In this document: in pieces, positions 28,280-39,767 of the stretch
How the letters are laid out: each line of letters opens with the position of its first letter
Numbering within the stretch: the stretch's first letter is position 1
Source: Gammaproteobacteria bacterium
Lineage (GTDB): Bacteria; Pseudomonadota; Gammaproteobacteria; Pseudomonadales; Pseudomonadaceae
DNA length: 64,000 nt
Assembly: GCA_018826895.1 (NCBI GenBank)
Contig: JAHJYA010000135.1
Coordinates: 1 to 64,000 of the forward strand
Direction of reading: 5' to 3'
The notes under the pieces: generated by a model
What the model was told of the DNA's origin: nothing
Databases searched by the model: none
Seen by the model: only the letters and a program-made list of their open reading frames with translations
Program-made: the position numbers and the translations under genes

Positions 28280-29935
28280 GTGGACCCACTCCAAGACAGC
28301 TACGACTACCTCATCGCAGGTGCCGGCCCAGCCGGCTGCCTGTTGGCCAATCGGTTGTCGGCCGATCCCAGTGTCAGCGTATTGCTGCTCGAAGCGGGTG
28401 GGCGTGATAACTACCCCTGGATTCATATTCCCGTCGGCTACCTCTACTGCATCGGCAATCCGCGTACGGACTGGTGCTACGACACCGAACCGCAAGCAGG
28501 GCTGAACGGCCGGGCGTTGCGCTATCCGCGGGGGCGTGTGCTCGGCGGCAGCTCGTCGATCAACGGCATGATCTACATGCGCGGCCAGGCCGGTGATTAC
28601 GATGCCTGGGCTGCCGCCGGTAATCCTGGGTGGGCGTGGCAGGATGTCTTACCGTTGTTCAAACGTACGGAAAACCACTATGCCGGCGACAGTGCCTTGC
28701 ATGGCGCGGCTGGCGAGTGGCGGGTGGAGCGTCAGCGGTTGTCCTGGGCGCTGCTTGAGGCTTTTCGCGGTGCGGCGGCGCAGAGCGGTATCGCCAGCAT
28801 CGAGGATTTCAACGGTGGCGATAACGAAGGGTGCAGCTACTTTCAGGTCAACCAGCGCAGTGGGGTGCGCTGGAATGCGTCCAAAGCTTTTTTGCGCGGC
28901 ATCGCCGAGCGCCCCAACCTGCGCGTGCTGACTGATGCCGAGGTGCAACGGGTGGCCTTGGGCAGCGGCCGGGCAGAAGGCTTGCACCTGCGTTGGCAGG
29001 GGCGTGAGCAGTTGGTGCGGGCGCGCCGCGAGGTGCTGCTGTGCAGCGGTGCCATCGGTACGCCGGCGATCCTGCAACGCTCCGGCATCGGCGCACCGGC
29101 GCTGTTGCAGCAAGTGGGCGTCGGCGTGGCCCATGCGCTGCCCGGCGTGGGGGCCAATCTGCAGGACCATCTGCAACTGCGCTTGGTCTACCAGGTCAGC
29201 GGTGTGCCGACGCTCAACCAGATCGCCGGCAGCCTGTGGGGCAAGGCCGGCATGGGCCTGGAATATCTGTTCAAGCGCAGCGGACCGCTGGCCATGGCGC
29301 CGAGTCAGTTGGGCGCCTTTGCCCGGTCGAGCCCCGCGCAGGCGTCGGCCAATCTGCAGTACCACGTGCAGCCGCTGTCGTTGGAACGCTTCGGTGAGCC
29401 GCTGCATGCCTTCCCGGCCTTTACCGCCTCGGTGTGCAATTTGCGGCCGTACAGCCGTGGCACGGTGGCCATCCGTTCACTGGATGTGGCCGATGCGCCA
29501 CTGATTCAGCCCAACTACCTGAGCGACGCTCGGGACCTGGCGGTGGCGGCCGATGCCATTCGTCTGACCCGGCGCATTGTCGCAGCGCCAGCCCTGGCTG
29601 CTTTTAAGCCGGTAGAGTACAAGCCTGGCCCGGACTATCAGAGTGAAGAAGACCTGCACCGTGCAGCGGCGGAGATTGGCACGACCATCTTCCATCCGGT
29701 CGGTACCTGCAAGATGGGCCAGGGACAGGACGCGGTGGTCGATGCGCAGCTGCGGGTACATGGGATTGCCGGGCTGCGCATTGCCGATGCCTCGATCATG
29801 CCGGCGATCACCTCCGGCAACACCTGCTCACCGGTGTTGATGATTGCGGAGAAAGCTGCAGAGCTGATCCTGCAAGGGCATCAGCGCCTCGCTCAGGCGC
29901 CGATACGCCAGGCCGTGTCAGTCGGTCGTTTGTGA
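28280..29935 (+). CDS. GMC-family choline-dehydrogenase-like oxidoreductase (second GMC in window)
   Basis: YDYLIAGAGPAGCLLANRLSADPSVSVLLLEAGG; GGSSSINGMIYMRGQ; TSGNTCSPVLMIAEKAAELI. Confidence 0.94.
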   Translation: MDPLQDSYDYLIAGAGPAGCLLANRLSADPSVSVLLLEAGGRDNYPWIHIPVGYLYCIGNPRTDWCYDTEPQAGLNGRALRYPRGRVLGGSSSINGMIYMRGQAGDYDAWAAAGNPGWAWQDVLPLFKRTENHYAGDSALHGAAGEWRVERQRLSWALLEAFRGAAAQSGIASIEDFNGGDNEGCSYFQVNQRSGVRWNASKAFLRGIAERPNLRVLTDAEVQRVALGSGRAEGLHLRWQGREQLVRARREVLLCSGAIGTPAILQRSGIGAPALLQQVGVGVAHALPGVGANLQDHLQLRLVYQVSGVPTLNQIAGSLWGKAGMGLEYLFKRSGPLAMAPSQLGAFARSSPAQASANLQYHVQPLSLERFGEPLHAFPAFTASVCNLRPYSRGTVAIRSLDVADAPLIQPNYLSDARDLAVAADAIRLTRRIVAAPALAAFKPVEYKPGPDYQSEEDLHRAAAEIGTTIFHPVGTCKMGQGQDAVVDAQLRVHGIAGLRIADASIMPAITSGNTCSPVLMIAEKAAELILQGHQRLAQAPIRQAVSVGRL

Positions 29936-31555
29936 ATGGAACAGCGCGCGATTACGCCCCGCGTGTTTGGCTCGATAAAGTGCCTGATCCGCCAGTTTCA
30001 GCGCTTCGTCGAGCTGCTCGCTGTGCAATGGCCAGAGCGCCCCGCCGATGCTGCAGCCGACCTGTAGCTGTTGATCTTCCAGACGTACCGGCGCGCTGAG
30101 TGCGCTAAGGGTGCGCTGGGCAATCAGTTCGGCCTGCTGCAGGGCGTCCTCGGTGGGCACCATCAGCACCATAAGAAACTCATCGCCGCCCAAGCGGGCC
30201 ACCAGGTCGCCTTCGCGCAGGCAGCCGCGCAGGCGAATCGCCGTTTCTCGCAATACCTGGTCACCGGTGGCATGACCGAAGCGATCATTGATCGGCTTGA
30301 AGCCATCCAGGTCCAGATAGAGCAGCGCCAGTGTGCCGTTGGTCAACTGACAGCGCTGCTGGGCGTGTTGCAGGAACCTGTCCAGGGCCGTGCGGTTGGG
30401 CAGGCCTGTGAGTGCATCGTGGTGGGCGAGGTTTTCCAGGGTGCCGAGGGCGGCTTCCTGGTTTGTCAGGCTTTCGACCAGGTGGCGGATCGACTGGCTG
30501 AGTTGTTCGATTTCTCGCGTACCACTCAGTTCGGGGATGGCGCTGGGCTGCCCGGCACTCAGGCGGTCGGCGGCGTCGGCGATCTGCTGCAGTGGGCGGG
30601 TGAAGAGGCCCGCCAGCAGCCAGCCGATAAAGGCAAAGAGCAGCGCCAGAGCACTGCCCCAGATCAGGATCGCGTGCAGGACCTCGTAGGCTGGCGCATA
30701 GGCCTCCTCAAGTGGCTGGCGGGCGATCACTGTCCAGCCTAGGCCAGCATAGTCATTGTGCCCATGGCTCAGAGACAGGCCCGTGAGGTACTCGGTGCCA
30801 TCCGGCCATTGCTCGATGGCCCAGCGGCTCTCACCTGGCTTGAGGTCATCCAGTGCCGTCAGGTGCAAGCGCTGACCGATCATCTCCTTGGGCCCGAGCA
30901 GCAGCGTGCGGTCGCTGCCGATAACAAAAAAGTCGACATGCCGGCGTTGCTGGATCGGCTCGAGAATCGACAGGCGTACCTCTTCAGCCCACGACCAGGA
31001 CAGGTGCGACGCCAGCACGCCGCGCAGCTTGCCGGCAGCATCATGCACTGGCAGGGCTATATCGACGAACTTCATCGCCTCGCCCGTGGGGTTGGGCAGC
31101 AGCTTGGCCAGCAGCACTGCTTCGTGTACATCGCCGATGAACAGGCCTTTGCTGCCTTCGAGAAACACCGGCCGCTGGGCAATACTGACGTTTTCCAGAA
31201 TGCCATTGCTGGATGCCAGCACCGTGCCCACCTCATCGGTCAGGCCGATCCAGGCAATGCTGGGAAATTCAGCCTGCAAGCGGTCGAGCAGGCGGCGCAC
31301 CTGGGCTGTATCGCGGGATTGCCCCAGTACTTGCAGCTGACCCAGCACCTGCAGCATGCCGGCGCGGCTTTCCATGTCGCGATCCAGCCTGTCGATCATC
31401 ATGTACGACAGCTCGGCCAGGTCCCGGCCCACCTCCTCGCGAATGCGCTCGCTGGCGTCGTTGCCCATCAGGGTGCCGAGCAGCCAGGTCAATGAACCGA
31501 CCAGCAGGGCGATAAGGATAGCGAAGCGACTGCGCAGGCTGTGCGTTGAGCGCAT
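29918..31555 (-). CDS. Membrane diguanylate cyclase (dCache-like sensor, HAMP, GGDEF)
   Basis: Two TM segments around a periplasmic sensor; DALTGLPNRTALDRF; LARLGGDEFLMVL (GGDEF). Confidence 0.93.
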   Translation of the reverse strand: MRSTHSLRSRFAILIALLVGSLTWLLGTLMGNDASERIREEVGRDLAELSYMMIDRLDRDMESRAGMLQVLGQLQVLGQSRDTAQVRRLLDRLQAEFPSIAWIGLTDEVGTVLASSNGILENVSIAQRPVFLEGSKGLFIGDVHEAVLLAKLLPNPTGEAMKFVDIALPVHDAAGKLRGVLASHLSWSWAEEVRLSILEPIQQRRHVDFFVIGSDRTLLLGPKEMIGQRLHLTALDDLKPGESRWAIEQWPDGTEYLTGLSLSHGHNDYAGLGWTVIARQPLEEAYAPAYEVLHAILIWGSALALLFAFIGWLLAGLFTRPLQQIADAADRLSAGQPSAIPELSGTREIEQLSQSIRHLVESLTNQEAALGTLENLAHHDALTGLPNRTALDRFLQHAQQRCQLTNGTLALLYLDLDGFKPINDRFGHATGDQVLRETAIRLRGCLREGDLVARLGGDEFLMVLMVPTEDALQQAELIAQRTLSALSAPVRLEDQQLQVGCSIGGALWPLHSEQLDEALKLADQALYRAKHAGRNRALFHSQTTD

Positions 31556-31717
31556 GCAGGGGGAACTCCAGAGGCAGGCAGGGTTTTGCCTAGCAGTATA
31601 AGCGCTCAGCGCACTTACGGGCTGCGACGCACCGCCGATTGCGCACTGCCGACGACCCGGTAGTTAAGGTATACTCGCCGGCTTTTCCGAAAGTTTGACC
31701 TGCGAGTGCTGCCAGCC

Positions 31718-32813
31718 ATGGAAATCAACCCGATCCTCAACAGCATCAAGGACCTGTCCGAACGCACCCAGTCCATTCGGGGGTATCTTTGACTACGATC
31801 AAAAGCATGATCGTCTCGTCGAAGTAAACCGCGAACTCGAAGACCCGAACGTCTGGAACAACCCCGAGTACGCCCAGAACCTGGGCCGTGAGCGCGCCAC
31901 TCTGGCGCAGATCGTCGAGACCATCGACGACCTCGAGGGCAGCCTTGGCGACTCGCGTGACCTGCTGCAGATGGCCGCTGAAGAAAACGACCAGGACGCT
32001 GTCGACGATGTCGCCAGCGAGGTCGAGCGCCTGCGCGGGATCCTCGAGAAACTCGAGTTCCGCCGCATGTTCAGTGGCGAAATGGACCCCAATAACGCCT
32101 ACCTGGACATCCAGGCCGGCTCTGGCGGTACCGAAGCGCAAGACTGGGCCAACATGCTCCTGCGCATGTACCTGCGCTGGGCCGACAAGCGCGGTTTCGA
32201 TGCGACCATCATGGAGCTGTCCGCCGGTGAAGTGGCCGGCATCAAGGGCGCGACTGTGCACATCAAGGGCGAGTACGCCTTTGGTTGGCTGCGCACCGAG
32301 ATCGGCGTGCACCGCCTGGTGCGCAAGAGCCCGTTCGATTCCGGTAACCGCCGCCACACCTCGTTTACCGCAGTGTTCGTCTCGCCGGAAATCGACGACA
32401 ACATCGAAATCGAGATCAACCCGGCCGACCTGCGTATCGACACCTATCGCTCCTCCGGTGCCGGTGGTCAGCACGTTAACACCACCGATTCGGCGGTGCG
32501 GATTACCCACGTGCCGACCAACACCGTGGTCAGCTGCCAGAACGAACGTTCCCAGCACGCCAACAAGGACACCGCGATGAAGATGCTGCGGGCCAGGTTG
32601 TACGAGCAGGAAGTGCAGAAACGCAACGCGGCCTCCCAGGTGCTGGAAGACTCCAAGTCGGATATCGGCTGGGGCCACCAGATTCGCTCCTACGTACTGG
32701 ATGCCTCGCGGATCAAGGATCTGCGTACCAACATCGAACGTAGCGACTGCGACAAGGTGCTCGACGGCGACCTCGACGAATACCTCGAAGCCAGCCTCAA
32801 GCAAGGTCTGTAA
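31718..32813 (+). CDS. prfB: Peptide chain release factor 2 with programmed +1 frameshift at 31787-31792
   Basis: ATG 31718 gives [24 protein letters not shown] then UGA at codon 25 within AGGGGG-like/CTTTGAC; +1 frame continues [12 protein letters not shown]...; GGQ motif in [17 protein letters not shown]. Confidence 0.97.
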
Positions 32814-32873
32814 TACCTTTTGGTTCCGCCCTGCGAGGGGCGGCGACTATCCCGTGATGGAATCCTGACGAAC

Positions 32874-34376
32874 ATGAGCGACCAACAACTCGACCAGCAG
32901 CAACTGCAACAGGAAGAAAACAAGCTGATTGCCCAGCGCAAGGACAAGCTTGCTGCCCTCCGTGAGCAGGGCAATGCCTTCCCCAATGACTTCCGCCGTG
33001 ACAACTACTGCGCCGACCTGCAGAAACAGTACGCCGAGAAGACCAAGGAAGAGCTGGCCGAGGCCGGTATTGCGGTCAAGGTTGCCGGACGCATCATGCT
33101 CAACCGTGGCTCGTTCATGGTGATCCAGGACATGACCGGGCGCATCCAGGTCTACGTCAACCGCAAGACCCTGTCGGAAGAAACCCTGGCTGCGGTGAAA
33201 ACCTGGGACATGGGCGACATCATCTCCGCTGTCGGCACCCTGGCCCGTTCCGGCAAGGGCGACCTGTACGTGGAAATGACCGACGTGCGCCTGCTGACCA
33301 AGTCGCTGCGCCCGCTGCCGGACAAGCACCACGGCCTGACCGACACCGAACAGCGTTATCGTCAGCGTTACGTCGACCTGATGGTCAATGAAGAGGTGCG
33401 TCAGACCTTCCGTGTACGTTCGCAGGTCATCGCGCACATCCGCAGCTTCCTGATGCAGCGTGACTTCCTCGAAGTGGAAACGCCGATGCTGCAGACCATT
33501 CCCGGCGGCGCTGCGGCCAAGCCGTTCGAGACTCACCACAACGCCCTGGATATGCAGATGTTCCTGCGTATCGCCCCGGAGCTGTACCTCAAGCGCCTTG
33601 TTGTCGGTGGGTTTGAGAAGGTCTTCGAGATCAACCGCAACTTCCGTAACGAAGGCGTCTCCACTCGGCACAACCCCGAGTTCACCATGCTTGAGTTCTA
33701 CCAAGCCTACGCCGATTACGAAGACAACATGGACCTGACCGAGGAGCTGTTCCGCGAGCTGGCCCAGTTGGTCCTCGGCAGCACCGACGTGCCGTACGGC
33801 GACAAGGTGTTCCACTTCGGCGAGCCGTTCGTGCGCCTGTCGGTGTTCGACTCGATCCTCAAGTACAACCCGGACATCACCGCAGCGGACCTGACCGACC
33901 TCGACAAGGCTCGTGAAATCGCCAAGAAAGCCGGCGCCAAGGTGCTCGGCTTCGAGGGCCTGGGCAAACTGCAGGTGATGATTTTCGAGGAACTGGTCGA
34001 GCACAAACTGGAGCAGCCGCACTTTATTACTCGCTACCCGTTCGAAGTCTCGCCGTTGGCCCGTCGTAGCGATGATGATCCGAGCGTTACCGACCGCTTC
34101 GAGCTGTTTATCGGCGGACGCGAAATCGCCAACGCCTACTCCGAGCTCAACGATGCCGAAGACCAGGCCGCGCGCTTTATGCAGCAGGTGGCCGACAAGG
34201 ACGCCGGCGATGACGAAGCCATGCACTACGACGCCGACTTCGTCCGCGCCCTGGAGTACGGCATGCCGCCGACTGCGGGCGAGGGTATCGGCATCGACCG
34301 ACTGGTGATGCTGCTGACCAATTCACCGTCGATCCGCGATGTCATCCTGTTCCCGCATATGCGTCCACAGGGTTGA
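32874..34376 (+). CDS. lysS: Lysyl-tRNA synthetase (class II)
   Basis: [77 protein letters not shown]. Confidence 0.98.
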   Translation: MSDQQLDQQQLQQEENKLIAQRKDKLAALREQGNAFPNDFRRDNYCADLQKQYAEKTKEELAEAGIAVKVAGRIMLNRGSFMVIQDMTGRIQVYVNRKTLSEETLAAVKTWDMGDIISAVGTLARSGKGDLYVEMTDVRLLTKSLRPLPDKHHGLTDTEQRYRQRYVDLMVNEEVRQTFRVRSQVIAHIRSFLMQRDFLEVETPMLQTIPGGAAAKPFETHHNALDMQMFLRIAPELYLKRLVVGGFEKVFEINRNFRNEGVSTRHNPEFTMLEFYQAYADYEDNMDLTEELFRELAQLVLGSTDVPYGDKVFHFGEPFVRLSVFDSILKYNPDITAADLTDLDKAREIAKKAGAKVLGFEGLGKLQVMIFEELVEHKLEQPHFITRYPFEVSPLARRSDDDPSVTDRFELFIGGREIANAYSELNDAEDQAARFMQQVADKDAGDDEAMHYDADFVRALEYGMPPTAGEGIGIDRLVMLLTNSPSIRDVILFPHMRPQG

Positions 34377-34380
34377 AACC

Positions 34381-34403
34381 AAGCCGCCTACGGGCGGCTT
34401 TTT
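34381..34403 (+). terminator. Rho-independent terminator after lysS
   Basis: AAGCCGCCTACGGGCGGCTTTTT. Confidence 0.85.
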
Positions 34404-34523
34404 CATGCCGTGATCACGGCCGTCATGCACTGCGCTTGACGGCTATCCTGAGGTGGATGGACTATCGCGGTGCTGCTGCACGCGCGTGAGGCCCATGTCG
34501 GGTGTTTGTCCAAGGAGAGCGAA

Positions 34524-35075
34524 ATGAAAGCCTGGCGCGTACTGGTCGCCGTGTCCTGTCTGCTGCTGAGTGGCTGCCTGGTCACCTTCACCGATCCGAT
34601 TCCCGCCAACGAGGCGGCGCCTATCCCCATGCTCGGCGAGTGGGCACGCACCAATGAGTGGGGCGAGCAGCAGTTTCTGCAGATCAGCCGGGCCGGTTCC
34701 AACGTCTACAAGGCACGTACCTGGATCGACAGCCCGGATAACGAAGAGAGCCTTGATGAATACGGTTTCACCGTGGCCCATCATGGTCGCCGCTGGTACC
34801 TCTCGGCGGGCCTGCCGAAGAGCCTGGGGGCAAACTTCGCCATTGCCGGTTTTGAATTGACCACGGGCAATGAGCTGGTTCTTTATAACCTCGATGTCGG
34901 CCGCATCAGCCAGGAGATGCAGGCCGGACACTTGAAGGGGCAGAGCGTGGATATGTCCGAAGGCGATGGCGTGCTCATCACCAGCCCGCTGGATGAAGTC
35001 TTTGCCTACCTCGACGACCAGGCCAATGCCGATGTGTTTATCGAAGTGGCCCGTTTTCAACGTGCTGGTGACTGA
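34524..35075 (+). CDS. Hypothetical lipoprotein
   Basis: MKAWRVLVAVSCLLLSGCLVTFTDP lipobox; RBS AAGGAGAG upstream. Confidence 0.75.
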   Translation: MKAWRVLVAVSCLLLSGCLVTFTDPIPANEAAPIPMLGEWARTNEWGEQQFLQISRAGSNVYKARTWIDSPDNEESLDEYGFTVAHHGRRWYLSAGLPKSLGANFAIAGFELTTGNELVLYNLDVGRISQEMQAGHLKGQSVDMSEGDGVLITSPLDEVFAYLDDQANADVFIEVARFQRAGD

Positions 35076-35105
35076 GCCAGCCGCCCAAGGAGACTTGAAG
35101 CGCCC

Positions 35106-36401
35106 ATGAACAGTGTTGCCGGGCTGGATGACTACCAACTGACGGTGCGGGCGCTGTCCGACCGTATCGTCGATGCACAAACGCCGATTCGCGTGCTGGA
35201 CGCGGTGAAATGGGATGAGTCGGTACGCCGCGGGTTTATCAAGGCCAAGGGCCGCGAGTTGCCTGCCGTGGACCGGGACTACTATCTCAACCGTCCGCTG
35301 GCGTTCGATGCCACGGCGAAGAAGCTCGAATTCCAGAACATCGAGCGCGACATCACCCGCCTGCTCGGCCAGTTCAACCCGGTGGGGCAGATCATGCGCC
35401 GCATGTGCCGCGAGTACCGCATGGTCATTCGCATGCTCGAAGCCCGCGGTACCGAGGACTTCGGCCTGATCTCCCAGGAACTCTATGGCGCAGCCTCGGA
35501 TGCCTTCCATGCCGGCGATCCGACGCTGGCCGATCTGGGGGTAATGTTTTCCGACTTTCTCAACAACATCGACAAGCGCGGCGACCTCAAGGACGAGCCC
35601 AAGCTGCTCACCGCCAAGGATGCCGTGGCGTTGTTGCAGCAGCGCCTGAACCGGGTGTTCGGCGAAGCCGATGACACCATCCGGGTGTTCGAGTCCGACG
35701 GTATTCTGGCCGACGCGGCGGCCGGCGCCGACTACATCAAGATCCGCAGCGATGCGTTGTTCAACGAGCGCGACGTCAAGGCCCTGGAAGTCCACGAGGG
35801 GCTGGTACATGTGGCGACCACCCTGAACGGGCAAAACCAGCCGATCTGCACCTTCCTGGCCAAAGGGCCGCCGTCCTCGACCGTGACCCAGGAAGGCCTG
35901 GCGATCCTTATGGAAGTGATCGCCTTCGCCTCCTATCCCAGTCGCCTGCGCAAACTGACCAACCGCACCCGCGCCATCCATATGGCCGAGCAGGGCGCCG
36001 ACTTCGTGCAGGTCTGCGACTTCTACCGTGAGCAGGGTTTCACCCTGGAAGACAGCTACAGCAACGCCAGCCGCGCATTTCGCGGCTCTAGCCCGACTGG
36101 GCTGCCCTTCACCAAGGACCTCTCCTACCTGAAGGGTTTCATCATGGTTTACAACTACATCCAGCTTGCCGTGCGCAAAGGCAAGCTGGAGCAGATTCCG
36201 CTGCTGTTCTGCGGCAAGACCACCCTGGAAGACATGCGCACCCTGCGTCAGTTGGTCGACGAGGGCCTGGTGGTGCCGCCCAAGTACCTGCCGCCGCAGT
36301 TCCGTGACCTCAACTCGTTGTCGGCCTGGATGTGCTTCTCCAACTTCCTCAACCACCTCAGCCTGGACCGTATCGAAGCCGACTACGCCAATATTCTTTA
36401 A
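35106..36401 (+). CDS. DUF1704 / QEGLA-motif protein (putative metallopeptidase family)
   Basis: HEGLVHVATTLNGQNQP, SSTVTQEGLAILMEVIAFASYPSRLRKLTNR. Confidence 0.9.
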   Translation: MNSVAGLDDYQLTVRALSDRIVDAQTPIRVLDAVKWDESVRRGFIKAKGRELPAVDRDYYLNRPLAFDATAKKLEFQNIERDITRLLGQFNPVGQIMRRMCREYRMVIRMLEARGTEDFGLISQELYGAASDAFHAGDPTLADLGVMFSDFLNNIDKRGDLKDEPKLLTAKDAVALLQQRLNRVFGEADDTIRVFESDGILADAAAGADYIKIRSDALFNERDVKALEVHEGLVHVATTLNGQNQPICTFLAKGPPSSTVTQEGLAILMEVIAFASYPSRLRKLTNRTRAIHMAEQGADFVQVCDFYREQGFTLEDSYSNASRAFRGSSPTGLPFTKDLSYLKGFIMVYNYIQLAVRKGKLEQIPLLFCGKTTLEDMRTLRQLVDEGLVVPPKYLPPQFRDLNSLSAWMCFSNFLNHLSLDRIEADYANIL

Positions 36402-36468
36402 AGCCTTAAGCGGCAGGCTACAAGCGGTTTACCCGCTCCACTTGCCGCTTGAAGCTTGCCGCTAATCG
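36402..36468. repeat. Intergenic inverted repeat (AAGCGGCAGGCTACAAGCGG / CTTGCCGCTTGAAGCTTGCCGCT)
   Basis: Complementary arms around GTTTACCCGCTCCA. Confidence 0.6.
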
Positions 36469-36479
36469 AAGGTTCCCCC

Positions 36480-37226
36480 ATGCCCAGCCATCAACTCGAG
36501 TACGAGATTCTCGGCGCCTCGGCGCAAAGTATCGAAATCATCCTCGACCCCGGTGAAACAGTGATCGCCGAAGCCGGGGCGATGAATTACATGACCGACG
36601 GCATCCGCTTTGAAACGCGAATGGGCGATGGCTCGGCCAGCGGTGTGCTGGGCAAGCTGTGGGGGGTGGGGAAACGCATGCTCACCGGCGAGTCGCTGTT
36701 TATGACGCATTTTTCCAACGCCGGCAAAACCCCCGCACGGGTCGCTTTCGCCGCGCCTTACCCTGGCACCGTGGTGCCTATTGCTTTGAGCGAGATCGGT
36801 GGCACCTTGATCTGTCAGAAGGACGCCTTTCTCTGCGCCGCCTACGGCACCTCGGTGGGAATCAGCTTTAACAAGCGCCTGGGCGCCGGCTTTTTTGGCG
36901 GCGAGGGCTTTATTCTGCAAAAGCTTCAGGGCGATGGCCTGGCCTTCGTGCATGCCGGTGGCACGGTGATCCGCAAACAACTGAACAACGAGACCCTGCG
37001 CCTGGATACTGGCTGTCTGGTAGGTTTTACCGCCGGCATCGACTACGACATTGCCCTGTCGGGTGGCCTGCGCAGCATGCTGTTCGGCGGCGAGGGTATC
37101 GTGCTGGCCACGCTCAAGGGCACTGGAACGGTGTGGATTCAGAGCCTGCCGTTTTCGCGGCTGGCGGCGCGGGTCTATGAGTCGACCTTCAAGGCGCGCG
37201 AGGAAGTTCGCGCGGGCGGCAAATGA
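36480..37226 (+). CDS. TIGR00266 / AIM24-like family protein
   Basis: [65 protein letters not shown]. Confidence 0.93.
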   Translation: MPSHQLEYEILGASAQSIEIILDPGETVIAEAGAMNYMTDGIRFETRMGDGSASGVLGKLWGVGKRMLTGESLFMTHFSNAGKTPARVAFAAPYPGTVVPIALSEIGGTLICQKDAFLCAAYGTSVGISFNKRLGAGFFGGEGFILQKLQGDGLAFVHAGGTVIRKQLNNETLRLDTGCLVGFTAGIDYDIALSGGLRSMLFGGEGIVLATLKGTGTVWIQSLPFSRLAARVYESTFKAREEVRAGGK

Positions 37227-38101
37227 GGGCGCTGCTGGTCCTGGCTCTGCTGTTGCTGCAGGGCTGCAGCAGCCTGCTGTTCTACCCGCAGCAGCAGTTG
37301 CCGTTTACCCCGGAGCGCGCTGGCCTGGCCTACCGTGATGTGCAACTGACGGCCGTCGATGGCACACGCCTGCACGCCTGGTGGCTGCCGGCCAAACCAG
37401 GGGTGGCGGTCAAAGGCACGGTGCTGCACCTGCACGGCAATGGCGGCAATCTGGCCACCCACCTCGGCGGCAGCTACTGGCTGCCTGAGCAGGGTTATCA
37501 GGTGCTGATGCTCGACTATCGCGGTTACGGCCTTTCCGAGGGCACACCAAATTTGCCGGACGTTTATCAGGATGTCGACGCAGCCTTTGCCTGGCTGGCC
37601 ACGGCTCCCGAGGTTCAAGGCAAGCCCCTGGTGCTGCTCGGCCAGAGTCTGGGCGGTGCGATTGCCGTGCATTACCTGGCTGAGCACGGGCCGCAGCGTG
37701 AGCGCCTAAGTGCCCTGGTGCTTGACGGTGTGCCGGCCAGTTACCGCGAGGTGGCGCGCTTCACCCTCGGCAACGCCTGGCTGACCTGGCCGCTGCAGGT
37801 GCCGCTGTCCTGGTTTGTGCCCGACGGCGACAGCGCCATCCAGGCCATCGGCGGTTTGCAGGGCTTGCCACTGCTGATCTACCACAGCATTGACGATGCC
37901 GTGGTGCCTCTTTCCAACGGCGTGCGCTTGTATCAAGCTGCGCCCCCGCCGCGGGTGTTCCAGCCGACTCGCGGTGGCCACGTACACACCTTCGCTGACC
38001 CGACCTGGCGCCAGGTGATGCTGCTATTTATGGGCGATCCGCATGGCTTCACCGGTCTGCGGCGTCTGGCTGAAGTTCCTTCTGTAGAGAGTCCACAATG
38101 A
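37223..38101 (+). CDS. Alpha/beta hydrolase (BEM46/ABHD-like), N-terminal lipobox/signal
   Basis: [45 protein letters not shown]. Confidence 0.9.
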   Translation: MRALLVLALLLLQGCSSLLFYPQQQLPFTPERAGLAYRDVQLTAVDGTRLHAWWLPAKPGVAVKGTVLHLHGNGGNLATHLGGSYWLPEQGYQVLMLDYRGYGLSEGTPNLPDVYQDVDAAFAWLATAPEVQGKPLVLLGQSLGGAIAVHYLAEHGPQRERLSALVLDGVPASYREVARFTLGNAWLTWPLQVPLSWFVPDGDSAIQAIGGLQGLPLLIYHSIDDAVVPLSNGVRLYQAAPPPRVFQPTRGGHVHTFADPTWRQVMLLFMGDPHGFTGLRRLAEVPSVESPQ

Positions 38102-38400
38102 GCGAACGCAACCTGATTCCCTTCATCCTCACTGGCATTGGCAGTGTCTGCGCCACCGTGGCGGTGCTCGGTTACTACGGCTACCTGCATGTCGCCAAAC
38201 CTGAGGATGCTTTGCTGCTGTCCGAATTCACCATGCTCAAGACCATTCCCGGCGAGGACTACAAAGTCTCACTCAAGCCCGCCAGTCAGGTCGCCCAGTG
38301 CATCGATGGCGTGCTGGTGCTGTTCGACATGGAGCAGAAAGGGCTGACCGGTGTGCTGGTCGATGCGCGCAAGCAAGCAGTGCGCTGCAATCAGGAGTGA
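38098..38400 (+). CDS. Hypothetical small membrane-anchored protein
   Basis: 4-bp overlap with upstream hydrolase; N-terminal TM segment; 100 aa. Confidence 0.7.
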   Translation: MSERNLIPFILTGIGSVCATVAVLGYYGYLHVAKPEDALLLSEFTMLKTIPGEDYKVSLKPASQVAQCIDGVLVLFDMEQKGLTGVLVDARKQAVRCNQE

Positions 38401-38424
38401 TCCGGCCTGTAGGCGCGGAGGGCG

Positions 38425-38530
38425 CGCCTCGTGTCGCGACAAAAATGATAGGTCGCTATCTGTAGGAGCGAATTTATTCGCGATAGACCTTGAAAGCGCC
38501 GAAAGCATCGCGGCTAAAGCGGAGCGCCGC
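38425..38530. repeat. REP-like intergenic element(s)
   Basis: TGTAGGAGCGAATTTATTCGCGATAGACC palindromic core typical of Pseudomonas REPs. Confidence 0.55.
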
Positions 38531-38583
38531 CCGGTCCCTCCCGCGCTCCTGACATTGACCGACATTTGATGGGTGGCGCGACA

Positions 38584-39627
38584 CTAGTTAAACGCCGGCA
38601 TGACCTGCTCGATAAACAGTTGCAGGGACTTTTTCTTCTCGGCATGGGGCAGGCTGTTGTCGGCCCAGAAGCTGAACTCGTCGACCCCTAGCTCTTGGTA
38701 ATGGCGGATCCGTGCGATGACTTCGGCGGGGGTACCGATCATGGTGTTCTTGCGGATGTTCTCCAGCTCGAACTCGGGACGGTCCTTGAACTTCTCCAGT
38801 GGGCTGGCCGGTAGCAGGCCGTTGACTGGGGTCTGTTTATTGCCGAACCAGGCATCGAAGGTGCGGTAAAAATGCGAGATGGCCTCGGCGCCGACTTTCC
38901 AGCCGTCCGGCTCCTGCGGGCTGTGTACATGGGTATGGCGCAGCACCATCAGTTGTGGGCGTGGCACTTCGGGGTGGTTGGCCAGGGCGGTATCGAATTT
39001 GTTCTTCAGATCGAGGACTTCTTCATCGCCTTTCATCAGCGGTGTGACCATGACGTTGCAGCCATGCTTGACGGCGAAGTCGTGGGAGTCAGGGTCGCGG
39101 GCGGCGATCCACATCGGCGGGTGAGGGTGCTGTATGGGCCGTGGGGATGAGGTGGCGGTGGGGAATTTCCAGATATCGCCGTCATGGGCGCAGTCGCCCT
39201 GCCACAAGGCTTTGACCACCGGCACCATTTCCCGCAGGTGCTGGCCGCCGGATGATGCTGGAATGCCGCCCGCCATGCGGTCGAACTCATACTGGTAGGC
39301 GCCGCGGGCCAGCCCCACCTCCATACGGCCATTGCTGATGACGTCGAGCAGAGCGCACTCGCCAGCGACGCGGATGGGGTGCCAGAACGGCGCGATGATG
39401 GTGCCAGCGCCTAGGCGGATAGTCTGGGTGCGCGCAGCCAGGTAAGCCAGCAGCGGCATGGGGCTTGGCGAGATGGTGTAGTCCATCGCATGGTGCTCGC
39501 CGATCCACACCGTACTGAAACCACCGGCTTCGGCGAGCAAGGTCAGCTCGCAGAGGTCTTCAAACAACTGGCGGTGGCTGTTGTGCTCATCGTAGCGCTC
39601 CATGTGTACGAACAACGAAAACTTCAT
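38584..39627 (-). CDS. LLM-class (luciferase-like) flavin-dependent monooxygenase
   Basis: MKFSLFVHMERYDEHNSHRQLFEDLCELTLLAEAGGFSTVWIGEHHAMDYTISPSPMPLLAYLAARTQTIRLGAGTIIAPFWHPIRVAGECALLDVISNGR. Confidence 0.93.
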   Translation of the reverse strand: MKFSLFVHMERYDEHNSHRQLFEDLCELTLLAEAGGFSTVWIGEHHAMDYTISPSPMPLLAYLAARTQTIRLGAGTIIAPFWHPIRVAGECALLDVISNGRMEVGLARGAYQYEFDRMAGGIPASSGGQHLREMVPVVKALWQGDCAHDGDIWKFPTATSSPRPIQHPHPPMWIAARDPDSHDFAVKHGCNVMVTPLMKGDEEVLDLKNKFDTALANHPEVPRPQLMVLRHTHVHSPQEPDGWKVGAEAISHFYRTFDAWFGNKQTPVNGLLPASPLEKFKDRPEFELENIRKNTMIGTPAEVIARIRHYQELGVDEFSFWADNSLPHAEKKKSLQLFIEQVMPAFN

Positions 39628-39767
39628 GACGCTTACCTCGGCAGTATTAATCATCGGCCTGGGTGGCCAGGTGGGGCGTGCTCTGGGTGATCCTGGCGGC
39701 ATTTACCCATTGACTGGGCAGCAATGCCCTGCGCTGGACGTAGCCACTCACTGCTTATGCTGTTATC

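Noticed and set aside
31746-32804. 352-aa minus-strand ORF
   Set aside because: Antisense shadow of prfB.
32847-34226. 459-aa minus-strand ORF
   Set aside because: Antisense shadow of lysS.
34443-36356. 637-aa minus-strand ORF
   Set aside because: Antisense to the lipoprotein and DUF1704 genes; composition is typical of codon-position shadow ORFs.
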